31,944 nucleotides of DNA, taken from the NCBI GenBank assembly GCA_003427395.1, contig BFEA01000036.1, forward strand, positions 243,148 to 275,091, given 5' to 3'. Shown piece by piece: positions 9,743 to 20,995 of the stretch. Position numbers and translations under genes: made by a program. Within the stretch, counting starts at the first letter, position 1, and each line of letters starts with the position of its first letter. The stretch comes from Chara braunii. Taxonomy: Eukaryota > Streptophyta > Charophyceae > Charales > Characeae. Under the pieces are notes generated by a model. The model ran no database searches. It was not told the origin of the DNA and was given only the letters and a program-made list of their open reading frames with translations.

Positions 9743-9892
9743 GGGACGCTGGACCCGTTTTCCAGCAGGTGCAGCTCCCCACCAATAGACTGGAGCCAGT
9801 GGTTGAGCTGCTAGGGGTGGATGCTCATACCAACACCACTAACAATCTCAGCCGGTTTTTCTTAAAAAAAAAAATAAAAAAAAATAAAAAAA
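9743..9892 (+). mobile_element. T-module, copy 4 (3' end of LINE copy 1)
   Basis: It starts GGGACGCTGGACCCG, then TTTTCCAGCAGGTGC and CTCCCCACCAATAGACTGGA. A variable segment with GCTCATACC follows, and an A-rich tail from 9864. GCTGGA and TCCAGC form a 6-bp stem around the CCCG loop. This copy lies within the 12-bp duplication of LINE copy 1. Confidence 0.9.
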
Positions 9893-9904
9893 GAGCCAAT
9901 CATT

Positions 9905-10133
9905 GTGAAGTTCCATACAACACTACGGCCTACCCTACTGGACCGCCCTGGGACTGGGGACTTGTTGGGACCCTGGGACCGGGACTGGGTGTCTGCCGCG
10001 TGAATCCTTTCACATACACCAACGGTCAGCGCCCTGTGACTGGTCAAACTGACCAGCCGAGCGGTCAGCTGATGGGCACCTACTCGTCGGAGGTTGTCGG
10101 CACCCCGCCAAAAAAAAAAAAAAACCCTGTACT
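9905..10133. other. Unassigned, ends in an A14 run
   Basis: GC-rich sequence with a short palindrome (CTGGTCA-AAC-TGACCAG near 10040) ends in a run of 14 A at about 10110-10123. It could be another short retroelement with a poly(A) tail, but I cannot define its 5' end. Confidence 0.35.
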
Positions 10134-10747
10134 CAAACACCAGCCGGCTAGGTTCCATGACTGAGCAGCACTGAGTAGGTGCTGGGTTCTAATCCCATTG
10201 CCGACACTTTTAGTGGCCTAAGGAGGATGGCCAGGGCCAGTCAACGCTGGTAGCTCATTGGGGTGAGTTGTGCCGCCCTGTAACCTCTGGCAATGTGGGA
10301 GCATCAGGCCAGGTGGAAGTGGCTGCTCAGGTCTAACTGCAGCTGATCGGGACACACCCAATATCTCATCTGGAATTCTCAGTCACAATCATCATAGCTG
10401 ACATTAGCCAATCAGGGTTGAGACCCTGAATTCACTTCAGGGAGCTTAAACTCTCAACATACCTGTCATAACAAAAACTCAATAACCAATAATCATGACC
10501 TGGGTAGCACCACGTACACATATGCAGTGCGTACGCATACGTATGCGTGCGTGCCCAAAAACCTGCATATGCGTACGCGTTTTTTTCTTTTCTTTTCTTT
10601 TTTTTTCTTTCTTTCTTTCTTTACACATATATATAATGTATATATAATATATATAGTCAGTATTTAGTCACATAACTCCTCCTCCTCCTCCCGATCGTGA
10701 TCTTCGTCCTCCTCCTCCTCCTACCCCTCCTCCTACCCCTCCCGTTG

Positions 10748-10750
10748 TAC

Positions 10751-10814
<64 letters not shown>

Positions 10815-10856
10815 AGCCAGTCAGTCAGTCAGTCAGTCAGTCAGTCAGTCTGTCTG
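10748..10856 (+). repeat. (TGTC)n then (AGTC)n compound microsatellite
   Basis: About 65 bp of TGTC/TCTG units are followed by about 35 bp of CAGT units and a return to TGTC. The tract lies inside the hAT-like element, so it was either carried in or expanded after insertion. Confidence 0.95.
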
Positions 10857-10882
10857 TCTCCTCCTCCTACGCCTCCTCCTCC

Positions 10883-10926
10883 GCCCGTGGTACTGGACAG
10901 ACAGACAGACAGACAGTACCACGGGC
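10883..10926. repeat. 13-bp perfect inverted repeat around (GACA)n
   Basis: GCCCGTGGTACTG at 10883-10895 and CAGTACCACGGGC at 10914-10926 are exact reverse complements with an 18-base GACA-repeat loop. A related CCCGTTGTACTG sits at about 10741 at the start of the TGTC tract. The sequence could extrude as a cruciform. Confidence 0.9.
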
Positions 10927-10974
10927 CGAAGAGCAGGACGGCGAAGAAGATCGATAGGAGGAGGAGGAGGAGGC

Positions 10975-10977
<3 letters not shown>

Positions 10978-11020
<43 letters not shown>

Positions 11021-11173
11021 NNNNNNNNNNNNNNNNNNNNNNNNNNNNNNNNNNNNNNNNNNNNNNNNNNNNNNNNNNNNNNNNNNNNNNNNNNNNNNNN
11101 NNNNNNNNNNNNNNNNNNNNNNNNNNNNNNNNNNNNNNNNNNNNNNNNNNNNNNNNNNNNNNNNNNNNNNNNN
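10978..11173. repeat. (CT)n microsatellite running into an assembly gap
   Basis: The CT repeat from 10978 to 11020 is followed by 153 N (11021-11173). The gap was probably caused by the repeat. Any translation crossing it is meaningless. Confidence 0.95.
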
Positions 11174-11460
11174 CAACCAATCCCAACGCCCCCCCCCCAA
11201 CCCCTACCGGGCCAAGACAAACCCGGGAAACGGCCCGCTGTGACCACGTACGCGGGCCCTAAATTTGAGTACGCGCGCATACGTATGCGGAGCCCGCGTA
11301 CGTGTACACCGTGCTACCCAGATCATGACATATAATCTGCAATGACTTCCATAATAATCTCGGATTACCTGGGGCCACTCACCTGTGGGTATATCTCAAG
11401 ACTGCCGCCCTCTTTTAAAAAAAAAGAAAAAAGAGGAAAAAGAGGAAGGGCTCTCCCTGA

Positions 11461-13303
11461 TGAATGTTCTTTTTCGGTCGAGCGCCCGCGCCATTCCGGT
11501 GAGCGCTAGGAAGGTCCGCTAACTTCCGAGCTGTGATCACAGCGCACTCTCACAGGCTGCTTGCTTTCGGGGCCGTTTGCTTTCGCGCGCACCCGCCATT
11601 TTTCGAATTCGCATGGAGCAGAGAGGGTTTTCATGAGGCAAAAATACAGGAAGCCACGTCATGCCACGCCCCAGGGCATGACACCTCTAACCACAAGCAA
11701 CCACAAGGGAGGAGAAGAAGAGGAAGAGGGAGGAATACGACAGCAAGGAGGAGGACAAAGGGAGGAGCAAGTTACGCCTAAGTGGAGGAAAAGACAAGGG
11801 ATCTAGGGGGGGAAATAAGCCGGGCGGAAAATTTCCAAACACGGGAGAAGGAAAGGGAAGGACAAACACAGCAAAGCACTGCACAAGCGAGGAAGGAAGC
11901 GACAACACAACCAAGCACATCAGCATGGCGACCTACAAGGTGCAAACAGCCTACTCCCCCATCCGAAGGTAAGAGCCGAAGTTCACCTCTGCATCCACCC
12001 TCACCGCGCGCAAGGGACAACAAGAGGACGACAAGATTTCCAAGGGAGAAGAGCAACAGTCGAGAGCCGAGAACAAACGACAACCAATTCGACCTAGTAA
12101 TCATCCTGTGTGTCTTCTCCCGTTTTTTAGAGAGATTGAAGGGACGAACATCGCGATCGCATTTACCGTATACGGCATAGATCGTGCGGTAGAGCATAGA
12201 GTTCACCACAAAGTAGACAGGAACGGATTCCCAGGGGAGCACAGGGACCGATTTCGAAGGACCAGTCCACCTTAGATCAATTACGCACGAATCCGAGCTG
12301 TGAAGGAAGCCCCACCATCCGGCGCAGCGGAACGCATCTCCAATCCGGAGTTTTTTTAACGTATCTAGCATCCTCACCAGGAGGAAAACTCCGGTTTCGC
12401 TCACCCCACACACCGCCCCCTTCACCAATAACCACCTTCCCCAACAAAACAATAATACCACACTCCTCCCCGCACTTTGCTCTCTTCCACCATCAACCCC
12501 CCCCCCCCCCCCCCCCAACGGCCCCCCCCGGAGCCCCACTGCGTACTTCATCCAGGACAGCGCCCTCCACCCACCCACGAATCACTCGCCCAAACGGCAC
12601 ACGAGCGAAATCAAGCTACGGATTCGGTTCAAACAAACATATAGAATATCAATCTTGGGTATTCCCTATTTCATTCCCTTTTAATCAACAAGCGTTTCCC
12701 ATTTTTCACTTACTGAATTCTTACACTACATCACAACTCAATTTATTTAAGCCACAAATAATTTGAAGAAGGACAACCGAACAAAGATAGAGGATTTGAC
12801 AAGCGAGCGCGTGATACCCCATTTTGGATCAGCCTTCGCTTTATTTTTTCAGGAAATAGCATACAACACTATCTCCCCTTTTCGACATTCCATTTTAAGA
12901 TTATATATTATTATTATTATTACCTGGTTAATTTGACTCGCTACTGCTCACGACCACCAAGGCGGGGAGGGAAAGTGTTACCACGGACACACTCCACTCC
13001 CAAAATCCCCGCAGCTCCACCCGACCAGAACTCCGATCCCCAAGCCGGGAGAAGAATCGCTGAGGAAGTTTGTGCATTTTTCAAGTACAGTCAATCGCGC
13101 CCGCTGTTAAACCAGACAAGAGAGCCACGAACATCCGTCTGAGTCCCGACAGGGGAACCGATTGAGGATTGTGCCCCCCATCACACACCATCAGCAAGAG
13201 GGAGAGAGAGGACCACAACATTGGTCAGATAACCTGCAACTTGGAATTTCCTTCAAGTCTAAGGGATCGACTACTACTAAATTGCTAAAGGCAGTAGTAC
13301 ACC
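11461..13303 (+). promoter_or_regulatory. Presumed 5' UTR of LINE copy 2
   Basis: About 1.8 kb lie between the left target-site duplication and the ORF1 start. It is purine-rich at first and has a C20 tract at 12497-12516, AT-rich sequence and a TTA run near 12905. A 266-codon open frame on the minus strand (11778-12578) and short plus-strand frames have no recognisable domain. L1-type elements keep internal promoters here, but I see no specific promoter motif. Confidence 0.4.
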
Positions 13304-15133
13304 ATGGCGATGACCTACATCCAAGCGGCCAGAAGGGGCCTGGCCGCGGAAGAAAAAGCCCAATCAGAGGAAAAATCATGCTGAAGCGAGCCTCTGTACC
13401 AGGGGCCAAACGATTCATCACAAGCTACCCCTCAAGGAATACAGAAAACAGCACCGGCACAAAAATCATTGGGTTAATGAGCGATGGATTTCCTGATGAG
13501 CAAAACGGAAATCAAATCAGAAATAATAAAGACGAGGGAAATAATAAAAAAACAGCGCAGGTGAACAGACAGAGGTCGAAGTGTGGGAATAGCCCAAACA
13601 AGACCTGCTATTGCTGAATGAACTCTACGAAAAGCACACAGTACTGTTCAACTTCACGAACAAGAACAGGGACCTCCCTCTAATAAACGAGAAGAGAAAA
13701 TGGGTCATGGACAGACTCATGGAAATGGAGAGTATTCCAGGTATAAAACTGGAAGTGTCTTACCACAGAAGGGATAGGTACACAGTCATGGTCTTCTGTG
13801 TTGATCCATCCTACGCGCAGTTCCTGTCTCTCTAGGTACACTGAAATGCAAGGGGTCAGTGTCACCATCCAAAATTGGAAACCCCCACGTGAGTCACAGG
13901 CAGAAGCTTCGAGACACAGACAAACAATGCTTAGAAACCACTTCTGGGTACAATTTGACAATCTGTCCGAGGGAATGCACAACTGTGTTAAAAGCAGGCT
14001 TCAAGAGGAATACCCCAATAACCCAATCATCGACTAGCTGCCAACGAATCCGGATTTCATGGCACCTAACCGCGATGCACGGGTCGCTTGCCTGGAGGTG
14101 TCGTCTAGCACACCACCGAATCTTCCGGAGGCGTAGATCTTCCGAAAGAACGGGCAACGGGTGACCGTGTTTATCTCCACAAAAACGAACCCATACTGCT
14201 TTTGCTGCAGAAACAGAGGGCATCTGGGAGCGAACTACCCCCAAAACGGGGATAAGGGAAGGAAAGTTGTCCTAAAACAATCAATGCTGGTAGAATGCGA
14301 TATAAAACCAGGGGTATGTTTCATCAATGAAACCCAATACAAAGGTTGGGTATTCAATGACAACCTAGAGAGGCCCAAATGGATTTGGGTTCTCAACGGA
14401 GAACCCAAACTCAAGCCAGACATCTACCCGCCATACGACAACAGATGGAGAGAGGTAGGAGTTGAACGAATGGAAGACAAAAACACAGGCTACATAACAG
14501 AACATATCATCAACGAAACATGCCTGCTAGATGAGAAGCAGAGAATGGAATCAATGAACAAGCTCCACACAGTTGGACATAATGCAAAAAAAACATATTT
14601 GGAGAACACGAGAGCCAGAACCAACCCGTACTCCCGACAGAGCTCATCGAGCTCCACTCCAAGAGCGTTTTCAGCCAACGCACGAAACAAGGATAACTTG
14701 CAAATTGACAGATCTCTCAAACGTAAAGCAGACAAAGGAGAGGTCAAATCCACTACAGCTCCCTTTAGCAACGGATATGGATGAAGATCGCTCACAGGGA
14801 ACAAAAAACGAGGACTCCATGGACTGCACACAGCAGGCAACTGCATCACACAACAAAGAAGATACAAAAGGAAACAGAAAAAAACGAGGACTGACGCACA
14901 ATCCAGCGATTCGGAAGAATTGGATGAAGGAGAGGATGCAACAAGTGAGGAAACAGACAAGGAAGACAGGCATGGGAGACAAAGATGACACAAACTCTCG
15001 AGATTACATCCACCAGTATGTGCGCTCGCTGGAGAGGGACATAACAGTTGAGTTCAAGGTAAGACTGGCTCACCACAAACACCTAAGAAACCTCAAAGCA
15101 GCAACCCAAGTGGCAGATGACATAACACTATAA
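13304..15133 (+). pseudogene. LINE copy 2 ORF1 (nucleic-acid-binding protein with zinc knuckle), broken
   Basis: The probable start is the ATG at 13304 in ACCATGG context. Coding passes between frames: the start is in frame 2, a DUF4283-like stretch (NELYEKHTVLFNF, then EVSYHRRDRYTVMVF) is in frame 3 to about 13835, and frame 1 follows, with TAG stops at 14035 and 14131. Near 14190 it encodes a zinc knuckle of the CCHC type, CFCCRNRGHLGANY, with the last Cys replaced by Tyr. A charged, Ser/Lys-rich tail follows to about 15133. Plant-type L1 ORF1 proteins have this order and bind the element RNA as a ribonucleoprotein. The family follows from order and the knuckle; DUF4283 is my reading and was not searched. 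Confidence 0.7.
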
Positions 15134-16129
15134 CAAATTTGAAATTTTACAGAAGGAGAGAGAAATCAACGAATTCTACGCTGCTCAATACAGCCTGAAA
15201 CCAAGGTAGAAAAGAACACAATCACGGTGGACCCAAGCAGGTATGAACAAAGATTCAAATGGCCCAAATCCTAAAAGGAACAAACATCCGATAAAAGGGC
15301 AAAAGAGAGCCCAACCAAGGAGGGCCATGGCTCCACGACAGTCCAAGAACAGGTGACAAAACCACCACCACAGGACTCAAAATCAACAGAAGAAGACAAG
15401 CAGCCATCTTGGAAGCACAAGTGAACATGTTGAGGGATCAAAATAGAGAACTAGACAAGAGTTGTCTCAATCTCAAAGACATTGCATCAGGCCAACACAA
15501 GGAGAGGCTGCAGTCAGGCTTGATTTAAGGTCTGGCCCCAAAAGACAAACACTTATCCCATACCGGTGGAACAACACATACGAAACATGGGAGATTGCTT
15601 ACCACAAATCCTATTCCCTGATCTCAATCCTGGATCACGATCTCACAAAGGAGTTACTCCAGGAATGCATAAGCGACAATATACCAGAGAGGGTGCAAAT
15701 TTTGGGAACCAAGGAAGAGGGATGGGAAGAATGGAAGGACGGTGAGGAAGAGATATAGACAACTGATCTCAAACCACTATTGATGGAACTAGAAGAATCA
15801 GCTGAACTCAAGGGGGATCATTGCTGGGCCCCGTGGCAGGTAGTAGAATCGATACCCTACGGTCTGCTAGGAGGGGAAGTTGCGGCAGAAAGAGCAGCCC
15901 AAAGCTTTACACTAGTTACAACGTACGGAGTTCAACACGTCACCCAAGACCCTTAGGCAAAAACTTCCAGGAACGATCTCAACCGGAAGAGACATAATAC
16001 CGGCCAGTTCCTAAATGCCTGCACAGTAATACAAATGGCTCAGAGGACCGCACTGTTCTAAAACCATGGGGGACAGCACAAGGAACAAACAACCCAACCC
16101 AAGTCGTAAAACGTGGGGACTCTGCAAGT
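15134..16129 (+). other. ORF1 tail / inter-ORF region of LINE copy 2
   Basis: This region has fragmented frames, the longest at 15462-15758 (98 codons, acidic C-terminus). I recognise no domain. It separates the ORF1 remnant from the first endonuclease motif. Confidence 0.45.
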
Positions 16130-19100
16130 GGGAGCTGGATCGGAAAATCGTGTCATGGGACATTAATGGCATACCTTCCCTCTTGACCAATCAACGTAAA
16201 TGGGATATCTTCTTAAAAGAATAGGACTGGTTTGAGAAATCACCACCCAATCTACTATGTATTTAGGAAAGCCATTTGACAGACTCAAATGAACACCAGT
16301 CTATCCGAGATCAATTAACTAAAAAACTCAGATGGGTCAAGGAAGTACTATGGGCACCGTCCCCCCACCTGCACTCAGCAGGCGTCATTATTCTGATCCA
16401 TGCTAAAACCAAAGCTTCAAACAAAATACTCACAACCTCGACAAGGATAGACTCTCAAGAAGGCAGATGGGCAAAACTAAATTTCCAGCTTTTAGAAGAA
16501 CACTTTAGACTAATCACCATCTACTGCCCGAACACACTTACCCATAGGAGAAGGTTCCTAGAAAACCTATCCCCCAAATGTGATCCTCACACACACTTGA
16601 TCCTAGCAAGGGACTGGAACGTCACGCTGGACCCAACGAAGGACCACATATCAGGAGGCCAGATGGGTACAAAGAGCACAGCCTGGAATGAGCACTCCCA
16701 ATTCACGACCTGCTAACTGAAAGATTCTCATTGATCCCTACAGAGGTAAGCACCCGGACAGCAAAGAGTTTACATACATCAAAAGAAATCGAAGTCAGCA
16801 CATTTCAGCCTCAAGAATATATGTTTTCTTAGTCACTGAATCACTATTAGGGACTACTAAATGCCAAAATCGAAAGACTTCCTTCCTACACAGGTCTGGA
16901 TTACAAGTTGACCACAATTTCACAAGGCATAGGCATCTCCCCAAATAAAGGCCGCAATTTCTTTAAAATAAACAATTCATTACTACAAACACAAGAAATA
17001 AGGGAAGTCGTAGGTGTTGGGGACTCAGCAGTGATCGGGGAGCCGACGGGAGGCTGCATGCACCAGGTTCAGCCAACTCGCCGACGTGGTGGCCTCGCAA
17101 AACTCACTCAAGACTAGGCTCAGGAGGGATAGAAAAAGCAACCTCAACCATACCCACACATGCACTGTAGGTCTCGTCACAAGTCCGGTGCTACCTGCGC
17201 GCATGCGGCTCGGAGCCCCCCCCCCCCAACTCAGAGTCTTTCATCCCCCGTAGCATCCCTGCTGGGAGGCATGATGCGCCACGGTCAGAGGGGTGTTGAT
17301 AGGGACGATCGACCCTGCTAGGAGAGGGTCGCCCGATCGCTCCCGACGGGACGCCATCACCACTAAGTCCACCCCTTTTAGGGCTGAATCCCCCCATGGT
17401 CTCAACAACCCCGAAGGGAGTAATAGCAACCATTACGGCGCTCAAGGTGCCGCATGGAGTCCGCAGACCCGGACAAACTGAACCTTATCCAATCACATGC
17501 GCCCTTAAGAGCGCTTGGTTGCTACACTCAGTGTGCGAATGACATGTGTGTCCTATTCAAAGCCCGTCGCCGGCATATGCACGAGGCCGTGGAGTTTTGA
17601 ACCCACGCCCTCTGGCCACACATGCATTTCCAACCGTTTCCCTAACCACTGGGCTATCATGCCATTCCCGAAGTTATAATATCAACCTGCATTAAACATG
17701 AAAACTCCAACGCAAAATTCCCCGACCTAGTAATGGCCCTGACAGAAGCAACGGCCAAAACCTGAAGGACCCTTGCAACCAAAAGAAAGGCAAGGGAAGA
17801 GGAACTACAAACGACTTTAAAAATAGCGGAAAAGAATCTCAAGCAATTCAGGTCATAGCCTATACAAAAGAGTACTCGAGCAGACCAGGCAGGAACTATC
17901 GGAATGGGAAGACTGAAGAAACAAGGGACTGCGAATGCGAGCAAGAATAAGAAAATGGGAAGAAGGGGAAATTATGACCAAATATTTCTTCCACAAAATC
18001 AAGACGAATGCCAGGAACACACACATCGACCAACTACGAACGGACCAGGGTTTAACATCCAATCCACAGCAAATCCTAGAATCGGCACCGGCCTTCTTTA
18101 AGGACCTCTACACCTCCAAGGAACAAAACGGTAAACAGCAATAAACAACGCAAGCTAGAAACAAGTTCCTTACCTATCTCGATAAAACAATCTCAACCGA
18201 ACAAGCTGCAACACTAGACACCCCAATCACAGAACAAGAAGTTTACGAAGCACTGCGATCGATGAAACTCAACAAAACGCCAGGTATAGACGGCCTCTCC
18301 AAAGAATTCTGGATGACCTTCTGGCCAGCGCTGGGGACAGAGTGCTTCCAATTCTTGGAAAGAGCGTGGGAGGAAGAAACTCTAGGAGCTCTAAAGTACG
18401 GGGGTGGTCTCTCTCCTATACAAAAAGGGCAACCCGACAGACATTAAGAACTATAGACCAATCTCTCTCCTAACAGTCACGTACAAAATCCTAGCTAAAC
18501 TACTAGCCAACAGAATCAGAACAATAACAGCAAACTGCTTTCACCTGGATCAGACCAGATTCATACCAGGCAGATTCATTCTGGACAACATTATCACCCT
18601 CTCAAAATCTGTAAGATACATTCAAGACAAGAGAATGAACGCAGCCATATTATTCGACTTTGAAAAGGCCTATGACCAAGTCAACTGGAACATCCTTCAA
18701 CAAAGCATGAAAAAGATGGGGGTAGGCCCAAACTTTAGGAAATGGGTCAGAATCCTCTACGCGGATGCCCACAGGCGGGTGCAAGTCAACGGGCATATCT
18801 CCCAGCCCTACCGCATGTCACGCTCAGTACGACAGGGGGACCCACTAGCAGCACATATTTTTTTGTTCATCATGGAAGTGATAGCATCATTCCTACGTAA
18901 GGACCCCTCGATAGAGAGACTCATGGAGGAGGGCCACCACACGATAAGCCTCCCCACCACCATTCTCTTCGCCGGTGACTTAACAATGCAAACGCGCCTC
19001 AGACTCTTCTTTGAGGCGCTGATGCGAGCAATGCAAGCATTTCAAATAGCTTTAGAAATGAAAATCAATTGGCCCAAGACAACATGATAGTGGTTAACTT

Positions 19101-20995
19101 ATCCTCTTACCAATATACCCCTAAGCACACCAGAAGGAATTGAATGGTCCAGACTCCAAAGGCAACCAACCCCTCCATTTCTTGGGCATCCAGGTGTCCA
19201 AGGCAGGACCCAACCACTCAATGGCCCCAACAATTATGTGCAAGATGATCGCCAAACTGGGAAGCTGGTCCAGTATATACACTCCAATCTTCGGACGAGC
19301 CCTAATCCTCAATGCTTCCACCTTCTCCATGTTATGGTACGCAGCGACGATATGGAGCTCCCCCAAGCAACTAAGAACCCAACTCAGAAGGAAAGCGGCA
19401 GCCTACCTCTGGTCCGAGGACCCTTCCAAAGCCCACTTTATCCCCAAAGTAGCGTGGAAGTATATCATCATGAAGAAGTCCAAAGGAGGTTTGGGAGTGC
19501 TCGATCCGGAAACACAAATTAAAGCCCTACAGACGAAATGGATCCTCAAAATCATAACAAATGAAAACCTACCTCGGGTCGAACTAGGTTTGCGTAGAAT
19601 AAAACAGATGGCCAAACTAAAAACTCCGGATAACATGATGGGTCTGTTCTTAATCATGGCCAAATCATGGACCATAAAAAACCCAGACAGCGAAGCGGAG
19701 CAAGAGGAACAGGTCACAGAATATAACCAGGACTTCTGGCAGCAACTCCTAAAAAATTGGAGGGAAATATTCTTAGCCAAAGAACCCACAGCGAAGGAAG
19801 AGGTTCTAAGACAGCCTACTTTCTGTAATCAGTGGATTCTTGACAAGCAGGGGACCTGGACACTCACAGCCAAGGACGCCAAATAGGTCACATGGGTGCG
19901 AAGAGGTGTATGGCAAGTCAAACACCGATGGCAACAGTAAGAGAACTGCGTCCAAACTTGAAGGGCTGTCACAATTTACTGGAGAACCTAAATGACATCC
20001 TAACCTCAATCCCTAACAACTGGCTAGATCTACTATTAAAGGGCCCCTCCCAATGGAAAGCAGGTGACTGGGCCACAAGCACAGCAACTGTGCTTCCAGA
20101 TGTGGCCTACCTATTCCGCAAAAGAGAGGGACCAATGAACACCTGGCTCATCTGTGACATGTACCCAATCGAGGACTCAGGAGCGACCACAAGTCTTCTG
20201 GGCAAGGACCCAACATGGGAGAGAACTTTATCGGACAATGCAGTAAGGAAAATAAGAGTAGTCGAGAATGTACAGCGAAGAATTTATGACCCATCAACCA
20301 GCATACTAGATCTAGAACTCAACCCAGCAGAATGGGCCTGGAAACAAAAAAACAGGAAGGCTCAAACTAGAAAAGCGCACTAACATTTTAGAATATACCA
20401 CAAAACTGGGTTACAACCTAAGAATGAGATATCAACTGATAGCACAGATCAACAGTCATAGATGGGAAACTCAACTTAATCAACCACCAGATCGAACCAA
20501 CATTACGTCATGGAACAAAACTCTCGCCATCGCCTCCACCAAGATACGGAGTTTCCAATGGCAACTTGCATACCTAGCCCTTCCAGTCAACCAATGGTTG
20601 AATAAAAGGCACAGTACGCAGTCAAGACCGCCCCTACAGGAACTGTGTGCCATCTGCCAAGAACGCCTCGTGGAGGATGTGGAACACTGTTTATTGTCCT
20701 GCCAAAAGGCCAAGCAGGTCTGGTCCCGCGCGGCTGAGCTATGGCACTCGAGAACAGGCAACCCTGCCATCGGACCTAGTCCCCACCCTCCTGGGACTCC
20801 ACACACCCTCCGCATGGCTAAACTACGAACACACATTCTTCCACACACTGAAGATTAGCCACCCTCTGGATGATATGGAAACGACGATGCCAAGAAGCAA
20901 TTGGCCACACAACAATGGCAACCCAAGAAACGTGGGAGGGAGTATTAAAACAAGTGGAAGTGGAATACAGAGGACGATGGCACAAAACAGTCTAA
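16130..20995 (+). pseudogene. LINE copy 2 ORF2 (APE endonuclease, reverse transcriptase, zf-RVT), broken
   Basis: Endonuclease motifs run from about 16155: SWDINGI, then ESHL after a stop, GVIILIHA, ITIYCPN, ARDWN where GDWN is usual, and SRIY where SRID is expected. A 657-bp insertion splits the coding at 17013-17669, after which homology resumes in the linker. Reverse transcriptase shows NKTPGIDGLSKEFW (18271), NYRPISLL (18449), DFEKAYDQVNW (18657), RQGDPLAAHIF and the active-site box, which is FAGD (18969) in place of FADD. Downstream are KSKGGLGVLDPET and the finger CAIC with EHCLLSC (about 20650-20700). Coding alternates among all three frames. The lost active-site Asp alone would abolish polymerisation. 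Confidence 0.9.
17013..17669 (-). mobile_element. tRNA-derived SINE-like insertion in LINE copy 2 ORF2
   Basis: LINE coding reads ...EIREV up to 17012 and resumes at 17670, bracketed by GAAGTCGTA (17004-17012) and GAAGTTATA (17670-17678), a probable 9-bp duplication with two differences. On the minus strand the right end shows an A box TAGCCCAGTGG (17656 down to 17646). A B-box-like GGTTCAAAACTCC (17603 down to 17591) lies at tRNA-like spacing. The remaining 575 bp are GC-rich, non-coding, with a C run near 17218 and no poly(A) at the 3' end. This is an RNA polymerase III-type head on a long body. Confidence 0.65.

Larger units (their letters stand above)
5399..9892 (+). mobile_element. LINE copy 1: 5'-truncated L1-clade retrotransposon with 12-bp TSD
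   Basis: GAGCCAATCATT occurs at 5387-5398 and immediately after the poly(A) at 9893-9904. Between them lies a 4.5-kb element: the end of an endonuclease domain, reverse transcriptase, C-terminal finger region, 3' UTR, and a T-module ending in A-rich sequence (9864-9892). A 5' truncation abutting the duplication, with a poly(A) 3' end, is the signature of target-primed reverse transcription. The T-module falls inside the duplication, so it moved with this LINE. The truncation means the copy arrived without a complete endonuclease or any ORF1. Confidence 0.93.
10500..11321. mobile_element. Non-autonomous hAT-like DNA transposon with 8-bp TSD
   Basis: ATCATGAC is duplicated directly at 10492-10499 and 11322-11329. 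Between the copies the ends are inverted: left CTGGGTAGCAC (10500-10510) and right GTGCTACCCAG (11311-11321). The inversion continues imperfectly for about 55 bp, including GTACAC and GCATACGTATGC in both arms. An 8-bp duplication fits the hAT superfamily; P elements also give 8 bp. The interior has no transposase. It is filled with T-rich, TCC, TGTC, AGTC and CT repeats and a 153-base gap, so true length and content are uncertain. Confidence 0.85.
10134..11441 (+). mobile_element. Possible tRNA-related SINE, interrupted by the hAT-like element
   Basis: GGTTCTAATCC at 10185-10195 resembles a tRNA/SINE B box. A weak A-box-like TGACTGAGCAG sits at 10158, closer to it than in a normal tRNA. Sequence without coding capacity continues to 10499 and resumes after 11321, reaching an A-rich tail near 11418-11441. 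If this is one element, it was split by the DNA transposon at 10500-11321. I have no second copy in the window to confirm it. Confidence 0.3.

Noticed and set aside
10841-11280. Several ORFs over 100 codons on both strands
   Set aside because: They consist of microsatellite sequence and run through 153 N.
11778-12578. 266-codon minus-strand ORF
   Set aside because: It lies antisense in the presumed 5' UTR of LINE copy 2, is Gly/Leu/Val/Ser-biased and crosses the complement of a C20 tract. No recognisable domain. An antisense transcript cannot be excluded, but nothing supports it.
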